Positions 20,694 to 32,620 of a stretch of DNA of 64,000 nt are shown piece by piece. Both the position numbers and the translations under genes were made by a program. Origin of the DNA: Agapanthus africanus (taxonomy: Eukaryota > Streptophyta > Magnoliopsida > Asparagales > Amaryllidaceae); assembly GCA_030015575.1 (NCBI GenBank), contig JASDDO010000024.1, positions 38,898,114 to 38,962,113 on the forward strand, written 5' to 3'. The number at the start of each line of letters is the position of its first letter. Position 1 is the first letter of the stretch. The notes below the pieces were generated by a model, which did no database searches, was not told the DNA's origin, and was given only the letters and a program-made list of their open reading frames with translations.

Positions 20694-20880
20694 TAGTTTA
20701 TCGACGTCTCGGTCAACAGCTAGTTTTAGGACATAGGGGTCCCTCGTTAGTTTAAGGACGTTTCGGTCCAGTGTTAGTTTAAGGACGTTTCAGTCCGTTG
20801 TTAGTTTTAGGACGTTTTGGTCCGATGTTAGTTTAAGACGTTTCAGTTCGCTGTTAGTTTAAAGATGTTTCGGTCCGTTA
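20694..20880. repeat. 27-bp tandem repeat, about seven units
   Basis: Units resemble TAGTTTAAGGACGTTTCGGT followed by CCGTTGT. Most contain a small dyad, GGAC-GTTTCG-GTCC. The outer units are more diverged. The array lies just beyond the integrase end of element F. Confidence 0.8.
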
Positions 20881-20977
20881 GCCGGTTACTACTTATAGAG
20901 TTCGGGCTTAGGAAGATAGCGAGCGGACATAGTCGTCGTCATCTATCATTGACCTAGGCCATGACTCGTCAGGCGTA
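20881..20977. other. Short non-coding stretch between the 27-bp array and integrase
   Basis: No gene or repeat is visible. Confidence 0.4.
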
Positions 20978-21767
20978 TTACTTTTTCAGGAAGCGACCAT
21001 TTATTGGCCTGAAGGGCCTTTCGCCATGCATGTCCATAAGTAGATAGGCTCCACCCTGGTAGACCTTGTCTATGATATACGGGTCTTCATAGTTCGGCTC
21101 GAATTTCCCCCGTTTAGCACGATTGGGGATCATAGGTATTTTGACCACTAGCACGAGTTCTCCTTGGCGGATTGTTCTCGGCCTAGTCAATTTCTCATAT
21201 GAGCGCGTCATCTTTTCTTTATAAGCCTCCAGATTTTGTTGTGCTATGAGCCGGGTTTCATCAAGGGCATCGAGCTCCTCAAGCCGAAGGTGTGCATTCT
21301 CTTCGTCCTTTAGCTCGTAGTGAACTGCCACTCGTAGAGAGGGTAGCTCTATCTCGAGGGGGAGTACCGCCTCTGTATCGAATACCAATGCATAAGGCAT
21401 CGTGTTAGTAGCCGTTTTGAACGTAGTCCGATACGCCCAGAGAGCTTCATGCAGTCTCTCATGCCTGTCCTTCTTATTTCGAGACACCGTCTTTTTCACG
21501 ATCTTTGTCAAAGTCTTGTTAAAAGCCTCAGCTAGACCGTTAGCTCGGGGATTATAGACTGAAGAGTATCTCCAGTTTATGTTATGTTGTTGTGCGAAGC
21601 GGCTGATCTTGTGTCTTCTGTAGGCTAGCCCGTTATCGGAGATGATCCGTCGTGGGGTTCCAAATCGATAAATGACGCGCGTCTTGAAGAAATGGATGAT
21701 ATTCTCCGTCTTCACTTCCCTCAGCGGTACTGCTTCTGCCCATTTCGAGAAGTAATCAGTTGTCACC
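20978..21767 (-). pseudogene. Element F integrase, C-terminal half of the core and tail
   Basis: The minus strand is open for 262 codons and starts inside the integrase core with TTDYFSKWAEAVPL. It holds the second catalytic Asp (IISDNGLAYRR) and the catalytic Glu (NGLAEAFNKTL), then the C-terminal domain ending in RPINGRFLKK. The sequence type, with YRTTFKTATNTMPYALVF, is that of Tat-lineage elements. The first half of the domain is at 38039-38540, beyond element E, whose insertion point is at 21768. Confidence 0.92.
21763..21767. repeat. Target site duplication of element E, left copy (TCACC)
   Basis: TCACC before 21768 pairs with TCGCC at 38039-38043, a four-out-of-five match that fits an insertion old enough to have changed by one base. 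Confidence 0.65.
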
Positions 21768-22561
21768 TGATTGATATAAAAAATTATCTATTAACCGCAA
21801 TCAAGAACAGCATCGCTTGGTAGCTAGCCGGTGAATAGGGTCGGTCCACAGGGATGTTGTGAATTTCCTAGTCGCTCAAACGAGTTAATTCCGATTGTGG
21901 TCGGATTGATTGTTAAATCTAAAAACTAAATTAATCTATATCTAAATCTTGCTAGGGTTAGGTCTAGGTTAAGTTTGGAAAGTCAATAAATCTCACCGCT
22001 TTCTATACCCATATGAAGATCTAATTAGGTGTTATGGTAAATATTAATAAAAGGGATTAGGATGATTGAGAAGATTGTTCTTCCTCTAGATCCTTGTCCT
22101 TCCTTTAGAAATCTTTACCCTAACCTCCATGGAAAACCTTAAAATCCGGGCCTTTAGACTACGGTATCACCGCTACCTCGTGGGTAGAGTGCCGTAGGGA
22201 GCGGAATAAGAAGGTATGCATGGAGTTCTATGAAAATATATGACGGGCAAGAAAGGGGATGAGAGATCTTCGTCTCTCAAACCTTCCCCAGATCTAACCC
22301 TAACAAGCGAGGAGACTACTCACTCATTAGGGAATTAAAATACATTTATCTAGGGCAGAGAATAAAAATTACCTAGGGCAGGAATTGAAATCTAAACTAG
22401 GGCAAGGAATTAAATCTACTTACAGATGCATCTCTCCAATCATCAACGTAGGGTTGTCAGATCTGAATTCATGAATTGAAAAGAAACACCGATGCTCTCC
22501 ATAAAGAATTCTGAATTTATTATTAAAAGGAGGCATGAGAAATTACAAGCTTTAGAGTTCC

Positions 22562-22569
22562 TATTTATA
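22562..22569 (-). promoter_or_regulatory. TATA box in the element E 3' LTR
   Basis: The minus strand reads CTATAAATAG about 545 bases into the LTR. The same site is at 37491-37498 in the 5' LTR, where it could drive the element. Confidence 0.55.
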
Positions 22570-22696
22570 GAGAATAGGAAACCCTAGGTTACATTTTGAT
22601 CCGCATGTCTACATTTACGAAAATAGCCCTAGATTGACTAGTCAGCGCCGCACAAAAACTATGGTAAAATTTTTATTTTTCAATCTCTCAAGGCCA

Positions 22697-22741
22697 CCGC
22701 GGAACCGCGGCCCGAGGCCTGGTTTGGCCGCGGTTCCGCGG
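22697..22741. repeat. GC-rich inverted repeat in the element E 3' LTR
   Basis: CCGCGGAACCGCGGCC (22697-22712) and its exact reverse complement (22726-22741) flank a 13-base loop. Each arm is itself nearly palindromic. The twin is at 37616-37660. Related repeats occur in elements B and C. Confidence 0.92.
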
Positions 22742-23112
22742 CCCAAATGAAGAGTTGGCTGCTGAAACTTCTTGTGTTGGTTCCCGGCTCTTTGGTCTTC
22801 CTACTTCTTTATTTCTTTTCTCAATTTAGCTTCTGACTTTCTTCCAGATTTTCCAGTGAACATTGTTGTGGACTTTAACCGTGACTTTGTGTCGACGTCT
22901 TGAACCTTGCTTTGTGAACTGTTTCTTATGTAGGCTTGATCAAGATCTTCTGTTTATTAGTTAAATTCCACTTTTTCATCGACTTTACATCGTTTTCACT
23001 GTTTTCTGTCCAAGAACCTGTAACATGTAGCAGACATGCGTCAAAAGCACCTGTTTATTTATAAAAAGAATAAGAATGGGGAATATAATAATGCAATATT
23101 ATGGTATGAACA

Positions 23113-24553
23113 AATACCCCCAAACTTATCTTTTGCTCGTCCTCGAACAAACTTATTTTTTTATTCTCGATAAAAATCTAACCTAGCCGCACTTTCGCAG
23201 GGAGACACGATTGCACTGAGCTCGTGCAACAAGCCGTTAAACCTCTAGGTGTCCCTAGTAGGAGGAGTGTTGTCTCCTGAGGGTTTTCAGCGGATACTAC
23301 CCACAAAATCCTATCAATTTGGCTTTTCGACTTTTATTCTCCAATTAGGTTTTCTAACAAGGAATTCTATAATCGTCAACCCGTAAATTATCCACCCATA
23401 TTCTTCACACTTCCTCATCATCTAACTTAAGATTATATATGTTCTGCAGACTTACTTAGCTTTCGGCATTTCTTAAGTTTTCCTTCTAGGGTTCCATCTC
23501 CACCTAGGAATTTTTATCAACTCTATTAAAGATACAAGTTCTATTCTTCACTCCTTTCTTTCATCTAAACTCCAATCACATATCCCTACGTGTGTGTATA
23601 AATCACCCCTACACTTGGAAATTCAAATCAAGCAATCATACCCTTGTCCGTTGTCCAAAGTACTTATTAGTAGGTGAATTTTTAACTGAATTTGGCTTAC
23701 ACATCCTTCATGCGACCGTTAATACTTCTTGAGATACCAACAACCGATTACAAGATATGTTTGCACTTTAAAACGTAATTCTTAGTCTTGCAACACCCAA
23801 GGCTTTTAGCAGTGACTCCCAAACCAGTTGGTCTAAGGCACTAGGTGATGAAGCACCCTCGCTAAATATTTTTCTATTTTTGCAGCCTTAAGTAATCACA
23901 AAAACCAGTGTCCATTTTTTTATTCTTTATTCACACTTATATTTCATTTTCTTCGTACTAAGGACTTTAGACAAGAGCATTTCAAGGTCTCTTCTACTAT
24001 TCCAAGTTTCAAGGTGCGTGATTGTGCAAATTGTAGGATATATGTTTTCAGAATCTAGACTTAAGCTAGGAATTATTTTTCAAACTTATACTCTAATAAG
24101 AACATCAAAACTTTTCCTTTGCTTCGACTTAGCCCAAGAAATGAACCCAAAATTTTCCTATTTCTAAATAAACTACAAAGGCATATACTTTCTACCGTTA
24201 AATTTTAAGGAAGGTTATTTTTAGGGTTTTTAATTCACTAAGTCTAAGATCTAGTTGTTCCTAGCCAGTTAACCTATTTGTCAAACTCAAGTCAATTAGC
24301 CAAAATTGAATACATTAATTTTTATAATTTTTGAAATTTTTCAATTTTTTATGGGTTTTCAAATAAGTATGCAAATGCAAAAATATGTACAAATGAATGC
24401 GAAGGAAGAAGACGTACCGAGCATACCCCCAAACTTGAACTTGGTAGTGTCCTCACTGTCATGCTAAACCAAGAGGGTCAAAATACCGGCACTCCCCTGT
24501 TTATTTATTTATAATTTTTTTTATTTTATTGTTTTTTATTTTATTGTTTTTTT
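23113..24553 (-). other. Element E 3' untranslated region with polypurine tract
   Basis: The true polypurine tract (minus-strand AAGTTTGGGGGTA, 23115-23127) lies next to the 3' LTR. Two more AAGTTTGGGGG strings sit at 24424-24436 here and at 24601-24613 inside the end of the ORF. The rest is AT-rich with no coding signal, including a T-rich run at 24500-24556. Confidence 0.7.
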
Positions 24554-26215
24554 TTATAGAAAAAAGAAAACAAAAAATATATATACATATATACAAAGGT
24601 TCCCCCCAAACTTAAGCTTGGCCTTACACAAGCCAAAGGTTAACACCAACCATTCAAAAATCTTATCGTGGTAATGGTCAAGTTGGTGAAAGAATGCGGT
24701 GTAGAAGAAAGAAATGAGAAACACGCGAGACCGTGTAGGAAGAAGGGTAGAATATGGTCTCGGTGTAGGAGAAGAATGGCGGAAAGGAGAAAGAAGGGTA
24801 GCACGATCTTGAGGGTGTAAATCGAGTGAATAAATTAGCGCAAATTGGGATGACCGAAGTGTGAAAACTGATTGTGCTAATCTATCAACTCGTTGTGCAA
24901 TGGGGTCAAATCCCTCAAGATTCGCAAGAAAACATGGGTACGCCGAACTTGGTATAGGAGATGAAAGCGTAACGGTCACTTGCACAGTCGGAACAATAGG
25001 AAGGATGGAAGGAAGTGAGTGAGAAAGGGTATCAGTTAAGGATTTAGGAGGGTGTATTGGAAAATTCGACACATCAAACGAAAATGGCTCAACCTCAATA
25101 TTATCCTCAGTACTATCCTCATAATTCTCCTTAATATTTTCATCAAAAATTTGCTTATCCATGCCAATATCATCAAAATCAAGACGCATATGAAGTTCGG
25201 GAGAAACATTTAATGACTCGGGATGATGAATTGGACATAAAATTTCAATTAAATCGACGGGTTCATCATCCGAAATATTCCTGGCGTCTATATCCTCAAT
25301 CAAGTGAAAATCAATTTTTTTAGACACCTCATCAAAAGCATGGATATTTATCAATTCAGGTTCTAGAGTGGAGGTGTAAAGGTCAAACGGATTAGGTGCG
25401 GTTTCACTCGAAAGGGGTTCTTCACAATTTGGCAAATCAAACACTACAAAGTCGCACAACTCATCATTTTGGACACATGTTTGAAAATTGGAGTTGTTGG
25501 ATTCAATTGGGTATGGGTAAGTTTGATTTGGAAATCCTCTCTCATTCTCACTCTGTCCAACCGCCTCCTTATACATTGAAAAATTTGAAGCTAGCGGGAA
25601 ACTAGCTACCGGTTCAGTAGGTTGCATAAGAGCGGCCATAGACGCTTCCACATTCCTAACCATTTTGTTTGTTGCTGCAATATAAGAGTCCAACGACTCT
25701 TCCAAACTAGACTTGGGTGGTAAGGGGGTTTCGGTAAAACATTCGAAATTGTTTGGATATGTGAAACTCCCAAAAGGCTGTGTAGAAGTAGTGTCTAGTG
25801 AAGGTGGGAAGGTCGGGTAGGACTGGTAGGAAGTGGGTGGTTGGGCAGGGGTAGGGTTAACATGTGGATAAAAAGGTGAATAAACGTGCGGGCCCCTAGA
25901 ACTAGATGAGTGGAGAGGGGTGAAAGATCGGCTGCGAGATTGAGCAATATGCTCAGCAATGGACATAGGCTTAGGAGTGACAGAAGGACTCGAAAAAGTG
26001 GTATCAACATATGGAGGTGGTAAAGCTTGACCTGGTTGACACAAAGTGGGTTGAAAAGTCGAATTGTTTCTCCTAGACGCCTCTATTTGATCTTTCAAAG
26101 ATATTTTAGGCATGGAAGGATCGTCTATAAATTGAACGAACAAATTGCCGAACGACGCAAAATTAGGTTCGGGATACCAAAGTTCGGCAAGTGATTTATT
26201 ATGTGGGGTACCCAT
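24554..26215 (-). CDS. Element E ORF, 553 codons, function unknown
   Basis: This is the only long frame of element E and it is unbroken. I do not recognise it as gag, protease or pol. The N-terminal third is rich in Pro, Ser, Thr and Tyr (SLAELWYPEPNFASFGNLF near the start, then PPPYVDTTFSSPS and HVNPTPAQPPTSY). The middle is acidic (DEPVDLIEILCPIHHPESL). The tail is more hydrophobic and runs out over an A/T-rich end, so the last 20 or so residues may be chance. There is no clear signal peptide and no zinc knuckle. The start at 26215 is the first ATG after the leader. It may be a highly diverged Gag or a captured host fragment. Confidence 0.6.
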   Translation of the reverse strand: MGTPHNKSLAELWYPEPNFASFGNLFVQFIDDPSMPKISLKDQIEASRRNNSTFQPTLCQPGQALPPPYVDTTFSSPSVTPKPMSIAEHIAQSRSRSFTPLHSSSSRGPHVYSPFYPHVNPTPAQPPTSYQSYPTFPPSLDTTSTQPFGSFTYPNNFECFTETPLPPKSSLEESLDSYIAATNKMVRNVEASMAALMQPTEPVASFPLASNFSMYKEAVGQSENERGFPNQTYPYPIESNNSNFQTCVQNDELCDFVVFDLPNCEEPLSSETAPNPFDLYTSTLEPELINIHAFDEVSKKIDFHLIEDIDARNISDDEPVDLIEILCPIHHPESLNVSPELHMRLDFDDIGMDKQIFDENIKENYEDSTEDNIEVEPFSFDVSNFPIHPPKSLTDTLSHSLPSILPIVPTVQVTVTLSSPIPSSAYPCFLANLEGFDPIAQRVDRLAQSVFTLRSSQFALIYSLDLHPQDRATLLSPFRHSSPTPRPYSTLLPTRSRVFLISFFYTAFFHQLDHYHDKIFEWLVLTFGLCKAKLKFGGNLCIYVYIFFVFFFL

Positions 26216-26549
26216 GTTAGAAGAAAAGGTGAAAGAAATAAAGTTGGTTGGTGCAAGGATTTATTTGCGGCAAAAGATTGCAAGTTTTCTATAAAAGATT
26301 TGTCCCTTTTCTTTTTTCTTTATTTGGAAATTGTTGCAAAAAAAAAATTGATAAAAGATATGCAACAGAAAAATATTACTTGCAATCAGTTATAATCTTA
26401 AGCATATCACAAAGAATCTTTATTTGGAAAAAAAATGTTGCAAAAAGATATTCGAGAAAAGATATGTAACAAAAAGATTACTTGCAACAAAAAAGAATCC
26501 TGCACAAGATTGTTATTTGGAAGGGAATATATTTTATAGCTCACGGAAT
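26216..26549 (-). other. Element E leader, part next to the ORF, ending in target duplication GGAAT
   Basis: This is AT-rich, with repeated strings of the type AAAGATATGCAACAAAA on the + strand and no coding signal. 26545-26549 is the left copy of the GGAAT duplication of element B, and the leader continues at 36165. Confidence 0.7.
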
Positions 26550-28686
26550 TGTAAGTCCACGTTAGCGCCCCGGCAGTCTACAGACGCCAAAATGCGGAAC
26601 AAAAACTTTTAACTTGGCGCTATCGTATACTTTAACCCGGATCTGCCATTATTGCTAAACTAACAAACTGTAAAGAGTGTAGAATGGTTATACCGAACGA
26701 TCCGAGTCCTTCGTTCTTCAACCATCATCCCACGCTCCGTTGCGGCTGCTCCGATCTCGTCGATCTCCGATCTCCTCGTCGAGGTGGCACCACATGATCG
26801 GTTCTTTAAACGGGCTCCCGCCTCTGACTCGAGGCAACTCGATCGTCAAGTTTGCTAAAAGAGACGACCAAGATTGATGTAGAGAATGAGTAGATGACTT
26901 TGTCTCACTTCGTCCAAATCCGTGGACGACCGGTTAATGAAGTTGCCGTGGAAATCAGGTGATGGAATGAAATGGACTGTGAAATTCCATACACCGATAA
27001 AACCTATCATAATCTTTTCTCTCTAAAATGAAACCAACAAGTGAGAGTGAGGAGAGAGAGAGGGAAAGCCATATATAGCAAGAGGGAGGTGACCGTAGGA
27101 GAGGGGGGGTGACCACAAGAAAGCTTCTCACTTAAAAGATCAAGAAGAAAATATCTTAAGCAATCCAAAACCATTAATAACAAAGCATGAATCACTAAAC
27201 ACCTCATCATGCATTAATGAACCATTAAATGCATCCAATGAAAACTCAACACCATATAATCCTAGTCACCTCATCTAGAAACTTCTAGAAGCTTCTACAC
27301 TCATCTCAAGAAAAAGATAAATCCGTCTTTAACCGAATGTTAAAAGACGGCTGATAGAAAACTGGAAACTGGCAACTTCCAAAAGTGATCCTGAAACAAC
27401 TTTCAGGATAACCCCGAAACTGTATAAATATACCCGCATTTGTATTACGACCGAATACAAATGCAACTGAGACAAAGATATTATACCTACTCAATATAAT
27501 ACTCGGATCCGGCTTAAACCAAAGCCGACCAGTATCATCTGTCCGAAAATCGACACGTGCGTAAACGCACGTGCATTTTCCGAACCCTGCCATAAAACCA
27601 TACGGCCTCTACAACGTTTCGCCCGAACTTGGGAAACTGCCTGTGGGGGACTCTAATGACTCGTCAGCACCCTGGCAGTGGGTTTAACCACAAACCGTCA
27701 GCGGCACTAGCTATGCGTAACGGCTGCCCATGGACTGACCTCAAGGGTGGCCGATGAGCGCACTCATCCGGAAAACCCTACTGAGCCTAACAGTGACAAT
27801 GTATATACAGTCCGGTCCGTTCGTCAATGAGTATCGCATATCTGTCTAGGGGGCTAGTAACGTCAGACCCCCAATAGCAGTATAAGTCGTGTCGGAGTGA
27901 AGCCCAATTACACCCTGAGATACTACTGGAGTACCTACCAGTAAATCTCCTGCCATGGCCATGGACTTTGTGTAATGGCTCTCCTAGACACAGCACGACC
28001 TCGCCCCCAATACCGGGAGAGACGAATCCCCTGCCGATCCGCTCACGTGCCTCCATATGGCTCGGGACTGTACCCAAAAGCTACCTGTTTGCACGACTCC
28101 TTTGAGCCGTGGTAGGGTAGAAATCAAAGCACAGTGGGAACTCACACGAGACAAATGACGACCTCAGGTCGATGAACTAACCTGTACACATGTCACCAGG
28201 GAACTGCTATCTGACGGTAGATATAATACTAACTAGCAGATTCCCGGCGAGTCCTGTCCGGTGTACTCATAACCCAATGAGCACCTGTATACATCTTAGG
28301 TGATCCAACTGACACCAGTGGCTTGTGAGACCGGCCACCGCCCCTCGTCGCGGTCTCGACTGTACACACTAGTCTACTCCGGAGTATCGATGCCCTGTCT
28401 CGAAACTCCCACGACTAGGGACCACAATTAAGGATATGCATATAAACTACCCAACTCTCACGTATATGATCGCCATCATACTGTTGGTAGTAAAGCAAGA
28501 TCCTAAGGGCTCTATCAAAGTGTAACATGCAATCAGTCACCTGAACATGTACACGACTGATAAAGGCAAACCAGATAGCATACTATCATCTCGAGTAAGA
28601 CTGTGCTACCGGGATAGGTCCTCCGCAATCATTGCAATCACGTACCTGCGATCCAATAATTGACTATGAGGGCACTATCTCCAACA
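26550..28686 (-). repeat. Element B 3' LTR
   Basis: On the + strand it runs from TGTAAGTCCACG to ATCTCCAACA. It is the twin of 34044-36164. Small frames of 67, 95 and 96 codons recur in both LTRs because they are copies, and none is supported as a gene. A TATA-like TGTATATACA lies at about 27800-27810. Confidence 0.95.
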
Positions 28687-28698
28687 ATCTCCCACTTG
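28687..28698 (-). other. Element B polypurine tract
   Basis: The minus strand reads CAAGTGGGAGAT directly before the LTR start TGTTGG, the usual copia arrangement. Confidence 0.88.
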
Positions 28699-28836
28699 CA
28701 CTCAAGGCTAATATTGCGATGTCGACTACTCACAGCCCGTGTGAAACCGAACATCCAACTCCTCTACTAATCAGTTTCACAAAGCCCGTTTGTAAAACTA
28801 TTGTGTTCGAGAAATAGCCTCGGTGAGTGGATCCGC

Positions 28837-29181
28837 CTAGAAGTTTCTTTCTGTATCTCTCTTAATCTCAAGTTCGCGGAGAAAACCATCTCCCGAATTG
28901 AGTAGTACCTGTCTTAGAATATGTCTGGATATCTGATGGGACCTTAGTTCATAAATGAACTCCATATCCAAACTTCTTAGACTGTATGGATCACTGAACC
29001 TAATCAGTATCCAGCACCATGCCACCCACAGTATCCTCTGGAACCACCTGTCCATAATACTGTCCTTCGTCAGAAGGAAAACTAAAACTCTGACAATCAC
29101 TCTGTCATCCATGTCACCTTTGAAGCCTGGAATGATAACCGTCTCCCGAAAGAGGCTGCCGTTATCAAATCCATAGAACAT
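28837..29181 (-). pseudogene. Element B decayed copia RNase H remnant
   Basis: The 114-codon frame contains RSHQISRHILRQVLL, which resembles the (P)RSHQRSKHI-RR-HLIRE block near the end of copia RNase H. It lies where that domain should be, just before the polypurine tract. The match is short and found by eye. It shows that the interior of B descends from a coding element. Confidence 0.5.
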
Positions 29182-31007
29182 GTACTAATGTTCTAAAACT
29201 GCTTCCTTATGTTTCTCCAGGATTGGATTAATACAAACTTATTGCATCTAGTGCAAAAACAACATCTGGTGTGGTACTTGACATCTCATGATTGACTCAA
29301 TTGCCTAAGCAAGTGATCTGCCAATCATGCACATCCCTCTCCCCTTTAGTCTATACGACACCTTTAGAGAGGGTGACTCCATCACCTGCAGGTACACTAC
29401 CATGCTAGGAGTCAACTATTCTAAAAACCATTAGAATATCTGTCAAAGTACCCACATTGGGAAACTACCCAAATCCAGATCTAAAACCATAGATCTAGAA
29501 ACCAGAATGTCAAATATTATATCCATATCCTGTCTGGAGAAACAACTGTGTGACGACCGCAGTACAACCGATCGTAGTATAGGAATTTTACTTCCTACTC
29601 TGTGTATGTCATCAAGATATCATGACATCACACCCTACTACCTTCTTAACAGATCCATCCTCTATTCTGATTGAAGTCAAACCCATGACTGTCACATCAA
29701 AATTAGATGATCTATCTCCGCTATAACTGCTCAAGTCTATGAATAGATATAAGCTACTTGCCCACTATGCTTCTGTTGCTCCCACTGACTATGACAACCC
29801 TCCTACCGGGTCTCATAACCTGGAACAACAGTAGTGTCAAGTCTTGGTAGATAAGAACCTCCCTGTCACCGTCCTTGAGGCTACCGAAGTACCTCTCGGG
29901 TGTCTGAGGTTACCTACCATACCTGCGGAGTGGCTATTGGAATGTCAAACCTGATTGAATGTATAGGTCCTATTAAATTTTCCGTAATCGTTCGCGGTTC
30001 TGGAATCACTTCCAGTTCTACCATACTCCCACTACTATTTTTTGAAAAAGATCCATTTTACTAAAACTGTGGCGAGTCAAGAACAATATCACTATTAATC
30101 TTCCAAATGGTAGAATATCAACCCTCGTCATAGCCAGGGTCAACCCACAAACAGCCATTACAGAACCGTGCCCTGAGTTATCCAGAATCTGGTTTTAATC
30201 ATAAGCTGGACAACTCCCCGTACCTTAATTTCTTTTAAGGTACGATCCATTCTATATCCAATATAGAAACTTTGGCACTTATTTAATTGGAACCATTTTC
30301 AAATCATGCAGCTGTCTCCAGTGCATATCATCTTAATGGAAAGAGGCTAATCAGCATTACTCAACTTAGGAATCCATCCAATTATGAGTAACCTGAAAGA
30401 GAAACACGTTTCTCAAAACCATCACTATCATCTGAATACCAATCACAAGAATCTACATCTTCGATCTCTTTGAAGAATCCCGATACTTGTGATACCTGGT
30501 TCTCTACTTTATTCTTATACCCACAACTTCTCAAAACTTAGACCTTGTATTTCTATGAAACACTTGTCTAAATACTAGAGAAGTTATAAGTAAACAGAAC
30601 ATAGTACGAGGACCTACCCCTTTGTCATCATGGATACTGGACAACATACAATACTCTGTATAAGTCCGCTGAGTTAAACAACTCAAAACCTGTGCGTTGT
30701 AGGTGGAAAACTGTACCCTGGCGATTTCCTCAAATATCACCAATTACAACGAATTCCGATATAATGAGGATGATCACCTAATTCCCAATATCTTACTCCC
30801 ACTCATCATCTGTAAAACCATACAGATATGAGAATGAAACCTGGTAAATACATACCCTTGGAGTAAGTGTCTAATCGGGAAAAACAGTTTTTCTTTTAAC
30901 AATGCACTGAAACATGAAAATGTTTCGTAGGGGTATCTTGGTATTCATAGCAATGCCTCTTCCATAATCCAATTCATGACTTCAACCGTATATTTTATTG
31001 CCATCTC
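29182..31007 (-). other. Element B interior, non-coding
   Basis: There is no frame longer than about 70 codons and no domain I recognise. It probably includes decayed pol sequence, given the RNase H remnant next to it. Direct strings such as TACTCCCACT recur, with no clear tandem structure. Confidence 0.5.
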
Positions 31008-31495
31008 TCCAAATCCCTTTACTTGTCTTTAGTCGTTGCCTTCTGTACACCATCGTTAGGCTAACTGGTTTTCTTCCTTCCCTACCGTTCGGCACCAGCC
31101 TATGGTTTGGAAGAAGACTATCCAGTAAGCATAATAGGTGTACCCTCCTAAACTAAGGAGTACTCGAATCTCGAGAGAAGGTGACGATAAAAGACAACTG
31201 AATAAAACCTTATTCTTTTAAAGGTGAAATAGGAGCGGCGATGAAGTACGCGGTTTTGGTCGTGAATGATATCAGTCGCAATTTACTTTGCCCTCTTTCT
31301 AATCCCTTTATTTTGTCTTTACATATTACCTTCTGCACACCCTACTTAGGCTAATTGGTTTTCTTCATTCCCTACCTTTCGGCACCAGCCTATGGTTTGG
31401 AATAAGACTATCCAATAGGCGTAATAGGTGTACTCTCCTAAACCAAGGAGCTCTCGCAACCTGAGAGAAGGTGATAATAAAAGACAACTGAATAA
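31008..31495. repeat. Direct duplication of about 200 bp in element B
   Basis: The segment at about 31008-31206 recurs at about 31302-31495. Shared stretches include CGGCACCAGCCTATGGTTTGG and GAGAAGGTGA-AATAAAAGACAACTGAATAAA. Similarity is roughly 85 percent by eye. Confidence 0.8.
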
Positions 31496-32394
31496 ACCAA
31501 TTCTATTTCTCCTGAACCTTGATCCATCCTCGAAGAAGTCCCTTCGAGTTCGTATATAACCATACGATGGCTCTATCCAATGGAAGTGGATATCCGTAGT
31601 AATACGGGTGTTCTGAGAAATTCAAAGGGTAGAAGAAGGAGTGGCAATGACTTATGCAACTCAGACAATCCAAAAGCCAGTATTTTAAGAAGGTTCGGTC
31701 AACTTGGTTACTGAGTCATAGTCTAGGGTCGGTCAAAGGTCGCTGCCAAAGAGAGAGAGAGAAAAGAAACACTCTGCGTGCACTCTAACCTAGATCAGAA
31801 TGGTCATCATTTTATCTAATCCGGAAACCTCCCACTGTCCTGTCAAATTCTCCTCCAAACCTAAAGAAGAATCAATCGGGATCACCCGAAGAGTAAACCA
31901 ACTCATCAGTGGGAATCGGGATCCAACTCTCATCGCATGTTAACGTGATGGAATGCATCCACGTTATTCATACTCCAGAAGGTATGCGCATACTTGGCAA
32001 GTTTCAGTTTCTTTAGAAACTCTCGATATCATTTTCTTGCCCCATGCTCTTATGACCTTGGCGTATGTCAACAAATCATAAGTCACATGTCAAGTTCTGC
32101 CCGTCATTATCTTGTTAATTTGAACCCACCCGTACATACCCTTGACGTATGCCAACAAGGTAATACGACTGTCCCAAACCAACTCATCTATCTATGCAAC
32201 AAATGAATACCCAGCAGCTACCAAACACTATGCCTTGACGTATGCCAACAAACATAGCTTGAATACTACTGACCATCCATAAGAAACGACGGAGGGCTAC
32301 GGCTGGTTTTTGGCGAAAAACCTTTAACGTAGTGAACTTGATATCGCTGAAGGAACCTGATAGCTTTTTTAAAATATAGTGGCGAAAACCTTTT

Positions 32395-32620
32395 GCTAAA
32401 GAGGTCACTCCCGGTAAAGGGATCTCGGCTCTTTCCTCGTGGAATGAGGTGCAGGATATTCCACTGAATACCGCTATGCAAAGCAACATGTAATCGACTA
32501 TAGTGAAGTTATTACCCTGACGCAAACTTCTGTCCAAGGGGTCGGTCCCGGTGAAGGGATGTCGGCCCTTGCCCCGTCGAATGAGGTGCAGGATATTCCA
32601 CTGAATACCGCTATGCATAA
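32395..32620. repeat. Direct duplication of about 80 bp in element B
   Basis: GAATGAGGTGCAGGATATTCC followed by ACTGAATACCGCTATGCA is found at about 32441-32480 and again at about 32579-32618. Related sequence also precedes each copy. The repeats are separated by about 140 bases. Confidence 0.8.

Larger units (their letters stand above)
21768..23112 (-). repeat. Element E 3' LTR
   Basis: It is 1345 bases and the twin of 36686-38038. On the minus strand it starts TGTTCATACCATAATATTGC and ends ATATCAATCA. It contains a TATA box (22562-22569) and a GC-rich inverted repeat (22697-22741). Confidence 0.92.

Noticed and set aside
24554-24640. Hydrophobic C-terminus of the element E ORF as a membrane anchor
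   Set aside because: The residues are read from an A/T-rich run next to the 3' untranslated region and are more likely a chance extension than a transmembrane segment.
26900-28080. Frames of 67, 95 and 96 codons, repeated at 34485-35555
   Set aside because: They are duplicate frames within the LTR pair of element B, with no family match.
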